A DNA stretch of 64,000 nucleotides from Misgurnus anguillicaudatus (lineage: Eukaryota > Chordata > Actinopteri > Cypriniformes > Cobitidae). Below are positions 30,181-43,150 of the stretch, piece by piece. The DNA lies in contig NC_073352.2 of assembly GCF_027580225.2 (NCBI RefSeq), forward strand, positions 33,901,501 to 33,965,500, read 5' to 3'. Position 1 is the stretch's first letter; every line of letters starts with the position of its first letter. The notes beneath the pieces are model-generated. The model made no database searches and was not told the origin of the DNA. It saw only the letters and a list, made by a program, of their open reading frames with translations. The position numbers and the translations under genes were made by a program.

Positions 30181-30296
30181 AGATGGCTGTGCATGTTTAT
30201 GCATCTGTTGATGCATCCCACTCCCACTTAGGTCAAACCACGTGCTTCACGCGTATACTTTCCAGAAAAGGAAAGTGTGTTTTCATTAACTTAGTG

Positions 30297-30374
<78 letters not shown>

Positions 30375-31440
30375 GCAGAAACTGAAAAGATTTGTGGCTA
30401 ATTATTATAACATTGGAAGATGTGATTATTGCTGTTTTGTAGATTGTTATGACAGCATAATTTCCACACCCTTAGTCTATCGGCAGTCATTACGACCAAC
30501 CACACGAGATCAGAATGCAAGGCATGTGATTTGTTCTTGTCTAATTAAATGATTTCTGTTGCCATCATTATGAAGCAAACTGGGCAAAGGAGCTAAGAAG
30601 TGTGCAACACTCACATTATATTTTAATACTTGTAGGTACAATAACAACACTGCTGTAGCCATGTTGCAAAAATCAAACACCAAAGACCAGCATTATATAA
30701 TGACGGGAGTAATGGCTTGAGGGTTACGTATAAAAAAAAAAAACATTTTTATTTTGTTATTACAGTTGTTCAGAGTTAGCAGAGCTATGGGCAGAGCTCG
30801 AAACTTCAGTGTAGGATTAAGTTGAATTTCGAGACAGTAAAGCCTAAAATATTTCAATAATATTCCGGTCAGGGAACGCACATGGGTGAAAAGAAAAGCG
30901 CAGCAGCGTTTTGGCAGTCTCAGACCTGGAAACAGAAATTCAGATGATGCTCCTGAAACACAAAGCAAGCGCACCGTAATGCAGGTAAGAGAATGCATCG
31001 TGTTCTTTATTAGATCAATTATTGATGTAAGAATACTTGGAAAAAAACGTAAACCAGATAAATATTTTATCTCTTGTTTGGGCGGCCTGTTTTGTTATTA
31101 TTGTTATTTTTTTGTATGTTATAATGTTTTATATGTTATGTAGTAGCCTATTTGTATATGTATTGTTCTTTTTTAAATCGTCATATTTTTCATAAAAATA
31201 TGAAATAGTCTTAATTTACCTTAAATGGTTTATATATGATCACGAAGATTTTCATATAGTCTACATTACAGTTATTATTTCTGACCATTAATATACTTTT
31301 TGTAATATAAAAGAAAACATACAAAAGTTAACAAAAGATAAACACACATAAAAAACTCGCATTTGCACAGTCAAGTAAACAAACTCAATCCAAAATTCTT
31401 ACACTTTCAGGTAAATAAATTTAATGTTTAATGTGTTTTT
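30181..31440. other. region upstream of lbx2, no gene; contains (CTAT)n
   Basis: Apart from the microsatellite at 30297-30374, this is unique sequence, GC-balanced to about 31010 and then AT-rich. No exon is recognised. Confidence 0.35.
30297..30374. repeat. (CTAT)n microsatellite
   Basis: 78 bases of uninterrupted CTAT, 19.5 units, about 590 bp upstream of the lbx2 start codon. It creates a spurious Leu-Ser-Ile-Tyr frame. Confidence 0.98.
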
Positions 31441-31800
31441 TCTTAAATCTTTTTAAGGCCTTTGACTGGTGGTAAAACACTGTCAAGTGGCGATGTTGAC
31501 GTCTGATAATATTTAACAGCGTTTCGATAATCGATTAGGGTGATAGATGTGTCTCTTACACGAGTCATTGCCGATGTATGGCCAGTTCGCAGCAATTGCG
31601 CATTGTCCGTGCCAACAGCACCATATGGTGACATTCGTACAGGGACCAAAACAAGCCAAACAGCTTACGAGCAGTAAAACAGCACGACATTCTATTAGTG
31701 AAGGTCCAGAGCGGTCGACGTGTGCGACACTGAACCAAACTGAATGGATTATTTGATGGCAAATGATCAACAATGCATTAAACAAATGTATACCAAGGCT
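31441..31800. promoter_or_regulatory. repeat-free GC-balanced block
   Basis: 360 bp of complex sequence between AT-rich flanks, with overlapping short frames on both strands (up to 97 codons) but no domain. A small palindrome caccatatggtg lies at 31620-31631. Candidate non-coding regulatory DNA; it could also be the remnant of an unrecognised element. Confidence 0.25.
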
Positions 31801-32150
31801 AAACAAAATATGCCAGAGAGTCTTTTCTCTGCTAATGTCACATCCTCAAAATTACAAATAGGCCTAAAGTGCATCGTATTAGTAAAAAATAAAACAACTA
31901 ATAGAAAAACATTTTTAGAGGAAGATTTCACAGACATAAATGATATATTTACTAACGAAAATCGTGCGTAAATGTTGTGTAAATCGAAAACGCTACAGAA
32001 AAAAAAAACGATTAATTGAAATATAAATTAAATATAATCGCAAGAGACAATTGATACTGTGTTTAATAGCTAATAATAATTATAATAATATAGCTAATAA
32101 TAATAACAAATCTTCATATTTGTCACAATGTTTCCAGTAGTTAAAATCCC
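31801..32150. other. AT-rich spacer
   Basis: AT-rich with a run of TAATAA words (32070-32108). Nothing else is seen. Confidence 0.4.
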
Positions 32151-32690
32151 CTTATCGAATTCGTCACCTCAGAATGGCAGGTCACGGGAAAGCTGCTAAA
32201 GCTATTAAATGATACATGGGTATTAGGCTAATGTAATGTGAATGGATAGGATTTCTGATAGCGAGAATGATGCCCTTCAGCGCCAACAATAGCACATTCG
32301 CATTACCCCACAGAGGGCGGGCAGAGAAACCGAAGCTGCACATGGTGTTACATTTCTCTTAAATGCGGCGAGCATTATTAGTTCTAAAGATAAGTCCAGT
32401 CATATCTCTTCTCCAAACAGGTCTGAGTGGATCTTTACGGTGTTGAGCCCAACAGTGCTAATGCGAAACGTTTTCTTTGGCCTAATTTAAACGTTAATTA
32501 GAAACAGAACACCTGACATCATCAATCATCAAGGCTTTAGGGGGGAGAAGGGGTTTATTTTCGCCCAGCCCGTCCCTGCGTCACTTCCTGCAAATACTCA
32601 TATGAAGATGGCATCGACGGAAATGTTTATTGGGTATAATGCTAATGTGCGGGAGATTACATTAAACACAGTTTCTGTGCGCATTAGTGG
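32151..32690. promoter_or_regulatory. repeat-free block, candidate regulatory DNA
   Basis: Complex, GC-balanced sequence (32160-32690) with taattagaaac and cctgacatcatcaatcatca (PBX/MEIS-like) around 32490-32530. The composition contrasts with the flanking AT-rich DNA. No coding signal. Confidence 0.35.
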
Positions 32691-34080
32691 ACGTGTTTTT
32701 TTTTTTCTTTTCGAAATGTCCATATGTAACAAAATAGATTTTTCTTTCAGGCCATTTAATGGCTTTTTTTCTTTTTTTTATGCAAGCATAATTTTTGCCT
32801 CGAAATACACTGTAAAAATGTTTTGTCAAATAACCTCAACATCCAATGTTTTTTATTCAAGTAAAATATGCAATATGATTTAATCAATCTGACAACATTG
32901 CAATATGTAGATTTTTTGTAACAAGTGGATGCATGTTTTTTAAAAGTGTCTAACCTAAAACAAAATGTTTATTTTTTATCTTGCACTATTTGTGGTGGCT
33001 GGTTTAATTTATTGTTTTATTAAATACAAGTTGTATGGGTATAACTATAATTGCATTTATAATTAATAACTATAATTAAAAGATAAAAAGTCTAATTTCT
33101 CTGCTGCAAAATGCTTAGGTTTTATCCTAGAGCTAAGAAATGAACGGACAGGTGAGCTCATTCCTGAAATATTTGATACATTTCTCAATTACGCTTCACT
33201 TTCACTGTGTAGAAGTCACGTTGGTTTCTGCTAACATTTGCCAGTTGCACGCCCCTCTCTCTTACCCAAACAGCTGTGCTAACTACAATATAAACACGAT
33301 ACGGGGACATACGCATTAACGTGGAGCCAAGCGGTGACATTTGACTATGATAAACCTATGGGGTGTGTTAAAATGTGTTGTACTGGCTGTGTTACCGTTT
33401 ATTGCCAAAATACCCTCTTGGCACAGTTTGATCCCTCGGATCGAGGCAGATTGTGATTTGAATGAAATAGCTTATACAAAAGGTGCACACATTTTTTTTT
33501 AACCTGGATATCATATGAATTGATGCTGTTATTTAAACTGAAAGTGAGAACTAAATAAATGGTCTCGTGTCTGTAAAGCTGTAAATTGTGTTTATGCCGT
33601 TACCACAATTAAGGTGTTTGAAAATCAGTAATAAACCAATCAGTTCAATTTTTGGTTGTTAAAGCAACACACAGGCTAAAAAGAGACTAGCACAGGCTTA
33701 CGAAAATCCCTAAAGTAATTATTTTCATGGGCTACATAAACGTATACATTTCCAACACGATTTTACTATATGTAAAATACAAAGTCCAGCAAGATTTAAT
33801 GTACTAGTTGTTATTGCGTAAATGCTTAAATATTATTTCTGCCTATATATATACGTATGTGTATATGATGTAGGCCTATAGGCTATAGAAATAAATGACA
33901 GACCATTACTTGAATTATTTACAATATATATCCGTCGGTTACATAATGTGCAATAGTTTTTAGTCTATGATTTAGATTAAGTTTTAAAATGGTTGCAAAG
34001 TCAGTGGACTGATTTAATGAGCTAATCGATGTAGTCATGAGTGTTAATCGTGTTTAATAATGTCATATCGATAAGTGTTT
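32691..34080. other. mostly AT-rich intergenic
   Basis: No gene. The part 33190-33430 is more complex and includes the E-box CAGCTG (33272-33277). The rest has no recognised content. Confidence 0.35.
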
Positions 34081-34720
34081 CTTCCACTTTGACAAGCTCG
34101 AGTCAATTAAGAAGCGGTAAAATCGGAAATCCATTTATAGCGAGGTGCACGCGGATTTGATTGTCACAGGTTAATTGTGCGCGTGCCGGTTTTCTTCAGT
34201 CGCGCGCTCGATCGTTGCGCAGATTCTGGGTGGCGCAGTGTCCAAACACCTCTTCTTATTATTTAGACACCTCTCTCTAAAAACAATATAATCAAAACGT
34301 CAGAGTCGCCTGCTGTTTTACATCCCATGTTGCTTTTGATGGTGTCATGTTCGGCAGTATTTAGTACCTGTTGATGTTTTCTCTCTCACTGGATGACAAA
34401 TGCACGGGCTGCCCAAAGCTCACACACCCTCCCCTATGGCCCTAAACTCCGGACAAACGGTCACACGGATCAAAGGATCGGACCCCACTAGAGCAGTGTA
34501 GCACCCTGCCAGGGCTCCATTGGGGTCGGTTGGAGATCATAAAAAGGGCCGTGAGGGGCAAGTCTCCTGGAGGGAATTATGGAGCTTTTCGTCGTGTGTT
34601 TTGAGAATGAACTGCAAAGGTGTGAACAGGAGGAAATGGATTCGTCCCTACTGATAAACGCTGTTATTTAGATAAAATCTCAAGGCGTGGGAAATTTGAT
34701 GTTCATGCAGCGTAAGGGCA
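34081..34720. promoter_or_regulatory. repeat-free block, candidate regulatory DNA
   Basis: Dense, complex sequence with a TCF/LEF-type ATCAAAGG at 34469-34476, GC-rich stretches (34190-34250; 34400-34580) and tcaattaag homeodomain-type sites. It lies about 4.5-5 kb upstream of lbx2. No open frame with a domain. Confidence 0.35.
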
Positions 34721-34919
34721 ATAAATCATTTCAGCAGTATAGTTAAAACAAAACATTAACACAAATAACAATTTTTGTATATTATTTTTTTTAAAGATAA
34801 ACGAAGTATCCCAATTAATCGAAAAATTTCCAAATGTGCAGCTTTTCTAAGTACCAGAATTCATTTTGGTTAATCAGTTTTAACATTTAGACATTTTTTG
34901 ATACGCCCTCAGAGGAGTG

Positions 34920-34922
<3 letters not shown>

Positions 34923-34952
<30 letters not shown>
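34923..34952. repeat. (CT)n microsatellite
   Basis: 30 bases of CT dinucleotide. Confidence 0.95.
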
Positions 34953-34955
<3 letters not shown>

Positions 34956-35780
34956 ACCTGAATGCACGTTTGACACCCCAACACACTTCAATGATGGACA
35001 CGCGTAATTACGCACATCTGCGTTTGAGCGTCCAATAAGCGGAAGACAAAACAGAGCTGATATGTGTTCCGGTCCATGGCACTATTCTGGAAATGTTTGC
35101 CACTGTGCCATGCTGCCACAGTCATTCATGTATGAAGAATAATTCTAGCTCGTAAATATTTCGTTTTCAGTTTTATTTTGTGTTTACAGAAAATTGCATT
35201 ATCTGAATTACACCTTAATATAATCACAGCATTAATATAATTACAATCGCAATAACAACAACGATGCGTAATTGCAAGATGTTTTGCAACATGATTGTAC
35301 ACGTTGTTCATTATTATAAATCATTTGGTAAAGTGTGATTATTTCAGTGTGTTATACATTTCTGACTAATTAACAAAACAAGAATGATAACACTTATGCA
35401 TTTGGCAGACACTTTAATCCAAAGAAATAAATATGACAGCATCTGCAATATGCAATATGATAAAAAACAATGATATTCAATTATTTATAAATTTATTCGA
35501 TTCCTCGTATTAAAGTAATTTGAGGAAAAATTCAAACAACTGCATAATAGAACTAACACCAATTACAATTAAAAAATGCTTATAAGTATCACAGTGCTTT
35601 GTAACAATATTCTTTATTAGTATGTCTAGTTCTTATAATCAATGTTGCACATTGTGGCTACTGGGCTTTTTTAAATGTAATGTTATAGCAGATATTAAAG
35701 AAATTCGTCTCGCCACGAATCTCTTTCTTTTTTATTTATTATATAGGCCTATTGCGCGTACGCTCATTTAATCGCGCGTG
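34953..35780. other. intergenic, nothing recognised
   Basis: A short complex piece (34955-35110) is followed by AT-rich sequence. 35397-35436 reads, inverted, as a SINE tail (gcatttggcagacactttaa). No gene. Confidence 0.4.
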
Positions 35781-36116
<336 letters not shown>

Positions 36117-36119
<3 letters not shown>

Positions 36120-37600
36120 ATTAGGTAAAGATGCGCCCTTTAAACAGCAAACCGAACATATTATTCTTTATATTTAGCGCATATGAATTGATTTATTTTT
36201 GAGTAATTTAAGGTGAAACCTATAAGATATTTTTGTGACTGCAATATATAATAAAATAAAATAGTTCATCCAACAGAACGCAAATCATTTTTGTTAGAAA
36301 CAAATTATTTTCAGACAAATTTTGAATTTACATTAAAATTACATTCTATAAATAGGATTAGAATATAATTTTAAATTATGTTCCCCATCACTGCCATGAC
36401 CAACCTTTTATGAGAGTTGAATAAGAAGCTATAATTGTTATGCAATATTCATATACACAAATTAATCTATACACAAACCCTATCCAGTTAAATATCCGCA
36501 GTGGTATTATATGGACACAAAACTATTCTGTCAAATTTTGCACAGATTTCAGATTGCAGTATTATCACTCATATGCATTGCAATACAGAGGACCTCGTGC
36601 ATCCTCAATGAAATAACTGATCGTCATCAGCTGATGATGGCGCAAGAAACCGGAGGAGCAATATCAGACACGATTTATGTATTTCCCCGAGAAGCACCAC
36701 TGCGCTTTTTAAAGAGGGATTTAATTTGCAGTGCACTTGGGGTGCATATCAGCGCTTATGAAGATAAATGCTATCACAAGAGCACATTGTTCCGTGGGAA
36801 CCGCAGCAGAATCAATCATGGCAATTCTAGACGCGAGCACATGCGCGCTTAAAGTTGATGTTTGGGGGTTGAGGGGGGTGAATCATCACATCAGAAATCC
36901 CATGCTGATTAATGTCTGAGGTTTAATGTGGCTTTAGTCAAACACACAACATGAGCAGCACAGGGGTGCTTGCTGACAATAAAATATGTCATCATGCATG
37001 CTTACCAATTTCAACATTCAAGTACTCTACAGAGTATAAAGTAGGTCTGATGAAGTAAATTTGTCAGGTATATTTACAAATGTACTTCGTGGAGTAAATT
37101 ATTTGCATTAGAGTCAAAAATATTTTTTCTCACCAATTAAAATTCAGATAGAAGTGGAACAACATTTTAACATTAACAATGTAGGAGTATAAAAAGGTAA
37201 ATTATCACGACCCTTAGGTCTTATTAGTAATAACAGAAAGTTCATTATGTGACAGGCTATAAAGTTAAACTCGCTAGCCAGGGTCAATTACACAGTAAAT
37301 TTCCAAGTCATTATATAAATACATTTTAACTCAGTATGCCCCATTTACCAATTAGAGTCCAGCTAATATGCCTATTCCAGAAACCTTAATAAAGATCTTA
37401 AATTATATTTATTTTTGTAAATATACTATTATAATTATATAACATGTTGTGTATACATATGTACTACAAATGTAGTTATGCAATATTTATTAGTACAGTA
37501 ATTTGTCCCATTTACAAGCACAATTGAAATGTTAAACATAAAATGAAAAAAATATGCTAATCAAATTATTTAAAGAACCATAGCTCGAGAACGAACCATT
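36117..37600. other. AT-rich intergenic, nothing firm
   Basis: No gene. A moderately complex segment at 36500-36950 includes the palindrome atcagctgat (36628-36637); its 113-codon frame has no domain. The remainder is AT-rich. Confidence 0.35.
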
Positions 37601-38110
37601 ATTTTAATGTTTGCAGAATAGAAACATGCCTCCAGAAATAGTGCTTTTTAATGCGGGTGAAGGTGGGCGGGTAATGAATGCGCATCCGTGTTGCATTTTA
37701 GGAGGACAATGGCCGCGTTTTCACAAATACATATATGCTATTTAGTTTGAGACGTGTGTATTTTTTAGCAGGCAGTGCGCATAAGGGTTTGATTAAGCCG
37801 TGATCAGCGCTCGCCCTCTCCAGCTCTCCACTCCGAGAGCGCAATGAGGAAATAGCTCGTCTGGTCGCTGACAGAGCCTCGGTTTTTCCGCAAAGATAAA
37901 TGACCCAAAGTATTAAAGTTTAACACTTTGACAAAACCCACCTGATCTGGAGGATTAATGCAATGAAAAATCCATCTGCGCGCGACTCCGTGGAGAGTAA
38001 TGGCCTCGCGCTGGGAAGGTCAAACAATATTTAGGATAAGTACATAGCGTTGAACTTTCCCAAGGCGCGCGCACTTACATGACACCTACATACAGAGAAA
38101 GAGTTACAGA
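37601..38110. promoter_or_regulatory. repeat-free block, candidate regulatory DNA
   Basis: About 500 bp of complex, GC-balanced DNA with no element ends. It contains tgattaagccgtgatcagc (37790-37808), aaagataaatgac and ctttgacaaaacccacc (37925-37942). It resembles a conserved non-coding element by composition only. Confidence 0.35.
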
Positions 38111-39290
38111 GAGGTGCAGTTGTCAAAAGACACATGAATATTATTTGTCTATATTATAAACATTTCCAATTTTGCATTGGAAGTAGTCTAAATGGAAAAT
38201 GTTTTCGAATTAAATGATTGGATAGATGGATAAGACAGTTTGGGGTCCAAGAGACCGTGTGTATAAATAATTTACAATATTTTAAAATAATTCTTATTTC
38301 CCATTTAAAATGTTTTATATGTTATTTGACAAAATTGAGTGTACACAACTAAACACATTACTTTAAAAAAATAATAAAAATATCAGTTTTTATATGAAAT
38401 TATATATCAACTCATAGTTTGTTAGGAAATATTTTGTTCTATTAAATTGGTCACTGTATCTCTCAGACCCAAACACAACATGAGGGTTAATCATCAAAAT
38501 AATGAAACGGTACAAATACAAACACAGTGCAAAACCAGTCCAGACCTGATTACATGTAGGGGATTGGGGAGACTGGGGCTGCGTACATCCCAGATGGATC
38601 CCATAAATACAGCCCAATTGGAAATGGCAGATAAACTGCTCTGTCAGAGAGTACAAAAAGATAATTTTTCAAAACATCCCAAAGAAACAGACCCGACTAA
38701 ACCTTCATTACTCCTCTGGTTTTGGACTTAGTTTGAAACAGAAACTATTTACTCCCTGGAAGTAAGTCATCTTATAGAGGAAAAAGAGCTCGTCCCTTGT
38801 GAAACATTTCTCATTGAATACTGGAAACGAAACAGACTAAAGACAGAGTACAATGTGAAAGGTGTACATTACATATCTATCCGTCTATCTATCCATCTGT
38901 TCAGAACATATTGGGTTTAATCATTATCATGAAGACAGCTATATTATTGGCATTATTACAGTATAGTACAATAAACATGAATCATTTCAGATGACTTGAT
39001 GTCAGAGTTAGTTTAGGGATATTTTTACTCAAAACATTTACTAAACAAATACAGCTAGCCAACGACCACGTGACAATAAAAAATATTTCATTTTTTCCTC
39101 CCCATATTTTTCCAACAATAAAAATCCCCAAAAAGACAAACAAACCACAACGTAGGAGGAGATCGGAAAAAATGCCGGTGAAAGCGATCGAAAGAAATGG
39201 TCGAGTGCAGGGCCCTCAGTCCTGCCATAACTTACAATGCCCCGGTTGCCCATAAATATCAGAAATAGGCTCACACTCAAAGCCATTCAC
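38111..39290. other. intergenic, no gene recognised
   Basis: AT-rich to about 38450, then mixed. Open frames of 81-94 codons on both strands lack any motif. Confidence 0.35.
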
Positions 39291-39800
39291 AAGCAGTAGG
39301 CCTGTCTGAATGCGTATCCCAGGGGCCCGGGGTCATTGTGCACACACACAATTAGCCTGCAGCTCTATATGGCCTGCGTTCAGGTAATGGAAAGAGACAC
39401 AAATTCACCCCGATCATCGTGCTGACGGGAGCTGCTAACTTACCACTGATATTTACTGCTTCACATTTTGAAGCATGTGTGCTTTGGTACGTTCACGTCA
39501 TCCTTTTAAGCATTCCGGATTTGTTTTTGGCGGAGAGAAAGATAAATAGTAGTGGATGACAGTGCTTAAGGAGGATTTAAATCTCTACAGTAAATATGTC
39601 AGAAAACAAGGCTTTCAACCCAAGGCTGAGCTATCCGTGAGTGGAAAACGCAGGAACGGGTGAACTCCAGCCAGAATTACTATTTACAATCAAAGAACAG
39701 CTGATACTTAACAAAACACACTAGCTGTTTACCTGCCAGGTCAAAAAAGCTCACCTTAAAGATCACGGCCTTGCTTTACGGATTTTTTGCACCTGTTTAT
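39291..39800. promoter_or_regulatory. repeat-free block, candidate regulatory DNA
   Basis: Complex DNA including ggggcccggggtcattgtgc (39321-39340), acaattagcctgcagctc and tgacgggagctgctaac. No coding signal. The call rests on composition. Confidence 0.3.
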
Positions 39801-40218
39801 TCGCCCACCATGTGAAAATAGCTTGGTTGTTGTACTTTAGTCACAGCACGCTCCAGGGTTTGAGGTTTCATTATGTCTACAGAACAAAAAGAGGAAAGTA
39901 TAATAATAAAGCGTACTTAAAATGCATGATCCTAATAACAATGAATTTAAACCATATCACACCGTTGCTATATTTAGATTTGTGCACCCCACCTCTCCAA
40001 TTCAAAAAATCTGTCAGTAGTTTCATCTCACACTGTTGAGCTTGCCATTTTATTTCGTACTAAAGAGCAACAGCTGCTACGACAAAATAATCACGGTGAA
40101 CCTGTTAAAATAGCATCTGTTTTTATGTCTTAAATAATTAAATTAAACAGTGTATTAAATCACAGCCAGCAGCAGAATCTGAACCAACATTATTCAGGCC
40201 AAAGCAGCTCAACTGATT
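39801..40218. other. intergenic, nothing recognised
   Basis: No gene or repeat is recognised. Confidence 0.4.
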
Positions 40219-40628
40219 AAAGGAATAGTTCACCCAAAAATAAAAACTTATTAATTTTCTCATCCTCATGTTGTTCTAAATCTGTATGAATCATTTTTTT
40301 TCTGATGAACACAAAAGATATTTTGATAAATGATGGTAAGCATAACCATTGACTTCCATAGTAAAAAAACAAATATTATGGAAGTATTGTGATTAATGAT
40401 GAAGAAGAAGATATTTTGATAAATGTTGACAGTACCCATTGAATTCCACCGTATTTGTTTTTCCTACTATGGAAGTCAATAGTTACAATAAGCCGTGTGC
40501 TTACCATTATTTATCAAAATATCTTCTTTTGTGTTCATAAATAATAATAATAATAATTATACAGGTTTAGAACATGATGCTAAAAAATGATGACAAAATG
40601 TTCATTTTTGGGTGAACTATCCCTTTAA
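40219..40628. mobile_element. MITE family E (TTCACCCAAAAAT type) copy 1
   Basis: Left end aggaatagttcacccaaaaa and right end tttttgggtgaactatccct are inverted, with TTAA/TAA beside both. Inner words: ctcatcctcatgttgttcta, gatgaacacaaaagatattt, gacttccatagta. A diverged copy is inserted at 60296-60628. The short T/A-rich target suggests Harbinger-type; that is inference. Confidence 0.8.
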
Positions 40629-40651
40629 TGTCCCAAATTCCTAGGATCCTA

Positions 40652-41418
40652 TTGTAAAAAAATTCTGTAAAAATTACAATGTTATTGCAGCTGGGTTGCC
40701 GGTAACCCACCGCAGATTTAAACGTATGTTCCCCACTGGCAACATTTTGTTCAAAGTTAAATGAACATTAAACATTTACAAGTATTTGTCTTTTCAGAGT
40801 AAAACTAAAAAAACAGCATCAAGCAAAACATTCTGGGAAACAAAATCTGAAGCAAAAAACAGAAAAAGGTTGATGATGATTTCTGGTTCCCAGAATGCTT
40901 TGCATGAGGCTGTTATTGTATAGTTTTATTCTGTAAAGACAAAGACTTGTTAATGTTTAAGGTTCATTTAACTTTGAACAAACTCTTGCCAGTTAATAAA
41001 ATAAATTTAAATCTACGGTAAATTACCGGCAACCCAGCTGCAATAACATTGTAATTTTACGGATTTTTTTACAGTGTACTGGCAAGAGTTTGTTCAAAAT
41101 TAAATAAATGTTAAATATTAACAAGTCTTTATCTTTACAGAATAAAACTATACAATAACAGCCTCATGCAAAGCATTCTGGGAACCAGAAATCATCATCA
41201 ACCTTTTTCTGTTTTTTTGCTTCAGATTTTGTTTCCCAGAATGTTTTGCTTGATGCTTTCTTTTTAGTTTTACTCTGTAAAGACAAAGACTTGTAAATGT
41301 TTAATGTTCATTTAACTTTGAACAAAATGTTGCCAGTAATAACATAAATTTAAATCTACGGTAAGTTACCGGCAACCCAGCTACAATAACACTGTAATTT
41401 ACTAATTTTTTTACAGTT
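40652..41418. mobile_element. long fold-back (palindromic) element
   Basis: Two inverted arms of about 340 bp. For example gttgatgatgatttctggtt (about 40870) is matched in reverse by aaccagaaatcatcatcaac (about 41182), and gcatcaagcaaaacattctg (about 40817) by cagaatgttttgcttgatgc (about 41238). The spacer around 41000-41078 carries a further ctacggtaaattaccgg motif. Ends read ctgtaaaaa/ttttttacag. Related by ends and words to the 206-bp MITE at 9446-9651. Confidence 0.8.
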
Positions 41419-42102
41419 TCTTTATGCTTTCAAACAATGTTTCAATGTTTTTTGGATCTATATATATAGTCTTGGTACACCAACACCAGTCCTATCAGCA
41501 GTCTTAAAATCTTTTACTTGAATCTAAGATAGAGAACAGTAATGTATATCTCTGTGCCCAGCCAGCCATTGTGAAAGTCACAGCGTATTCATTGACGCCG
41601 TCTCCGGCAACACCCACAATACAGTGGCCGAGATTAAGCGGTATGGAAACGAATAGGGACAAAAGCCCATCAGCGTGTCACGGAGGCAGTCGGTATTGTA
41701 TCTATACGTATTGAACAGCAAAGCCGTCAGGACCGCTGGCACAGTCATTCATCACAAACAAAGCGGCTTGTGTCAGAAACACAATACTGAATACATGAGC
41801 AGAGCTGACAAACTAAACACCAGCAGCAGTAGAAGAAGATTCAGATGTTACTACAGATGTTACTTCTCTTACCATCTTTTCTTTTTTTTCCTTCTGTTCA
41901 TCCTCTCTCTGCTCTTTATATCTTCTCTGTCGGGACACAGAATCATTGCCTTGTATAAAATTTAATGTTAGTTATTAATAGTAAAACTTTTTATAGACCC
42001 TCAAAAGGATTGGCACATGCATTTGGACTGTACTTGTAAATGATTGTGTTGCACTTAGAATGATTCACTTGTGATTTAAGTCCAATAAATGAATAAATAT
42101 AC
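41419..42102. promoter_or_regulatory. repeat-poor block
   Basis: 41560-41830 is complex and GC-balanced. No domain is seen in the 96-codon frame that follows. The T/C-rich 41860-41930 and AT-rich remainder hold nothing recognised. Confidence 0.25.
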
Positions 42103-42757
42103 TAAAATGCTCGGTTATTTTCAACCCATGTTGGGTCAGAAGGGGATGAACCCAGCCTGTTGGGTTGTTTTAACCTATATTGTTGGGTCAAATATAAACA
42201 TTGTATGGGTTAATTTAACCCAACAGTCACTCTAAAAATGTTGGGTTGTTTTTGACCCAGGGCTGGGTAACTATTGGACAGAACACATTATTTGGGTTAA
42301 AATTACCCAAATAATGGGTTGTTTTTACCCAACTGCTGGGTTATTGTTTATCAGCCATGTTAAAACAACCCTGCCCAAAAACAACCCAATATACCCAAAC
42401 TTTACAATAAGATTCATTAGTTAACATTAGTTAATGTATTAACTAACATGAACAAACCATGGGCGATACATTTGTTACAGTATTTATTAATCGTTGTTAA
42501 TGTTAGTTAATAGAAATAAAGCTTTTAATTGTTTGCTCATGTTAGTTCACAGTGCATTAACTAACGTTAACAAGATTTTAATAAAGTATTAGTAATTGTT
42601 GGAATTAACTTTAACAAAGATTAATAAATGCTAAGTGCAGTTCATTATTAGTTCATGTTAACTAATGTAGTTAACTAAATTAACCTTATTGTAAGGCGTT
42701 ACCTTTGTATCTTTTTGACCCAACGCTGGGTTGAAAATAACCCAGCATTTTTTTAGA
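42103..42757. mobile_element. GCTGGGTT-rich MITE interrupted by another MITE
   Basis: Outer parts 42103-42395 and 42712-42757 are packed with gttgggt/acccaac words. Between them (about 42398-42710) sits an element starting aaactttacaataagattca, rich in ttagttaac words, and ending taaccttattgtaaggcgtt, i.e. with inverted ends. The insertion order is therefore clear. Confidence 0.75.
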
Positions 42758-42837
42758 GAGCATGGTTGGATAAAATATGAACAAACCCAACCGTTGGATA
42801 GCATATTATATTCTAAAATAATGAAAAAAATTTAAAT

Positions 42838-43150
42838 CCTATGAACAGATATTTTTTATTTAAAAAAGTCACAAAGCAAAAATAAATATTCATTACAAAT
42901 ATTTCACTCTAAAAAAATGCTGGGTTATTTTCAGCCCAGCGTTGGGTCAAAAATTGGCTAACCTAGCATGCTGAGTTGTTTCAAACCCAAAATGCTGGGT
43001 TATTTTAACCCATTTGTGCCCCTTTTTGCTACAACGCTGGACTGAAAACATTTTCTTGAGTGAAATATTTATAATGAATATTAAAAAAATATTTATTTTT
43101 GCTTTGTGACATTTCTTTTTTTTTTTTTTTTAAACACTGTTCATAGGATT
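42838..43150. mobile_element. palindrome with a GCTGGGTT cassette as its loop
   Basis: The left arm (42838-42905: cctatgaacag ... cacaaagcaaaaataaat ... atatttcactc) is inverted at 43061-43150 (gagtgaaatattta ... atttatttttgctttgtg ... ctgttcatagg). The 42906-43062 loop is a GCTGGGTT family copy. Confidence 0.75.

Noticed and set aside
31443..31806. Four overlapping 65-97-codon frames on both strands
   Set aside because: Mutually overlapping in several frames, none with motifs; treated as non-coding.
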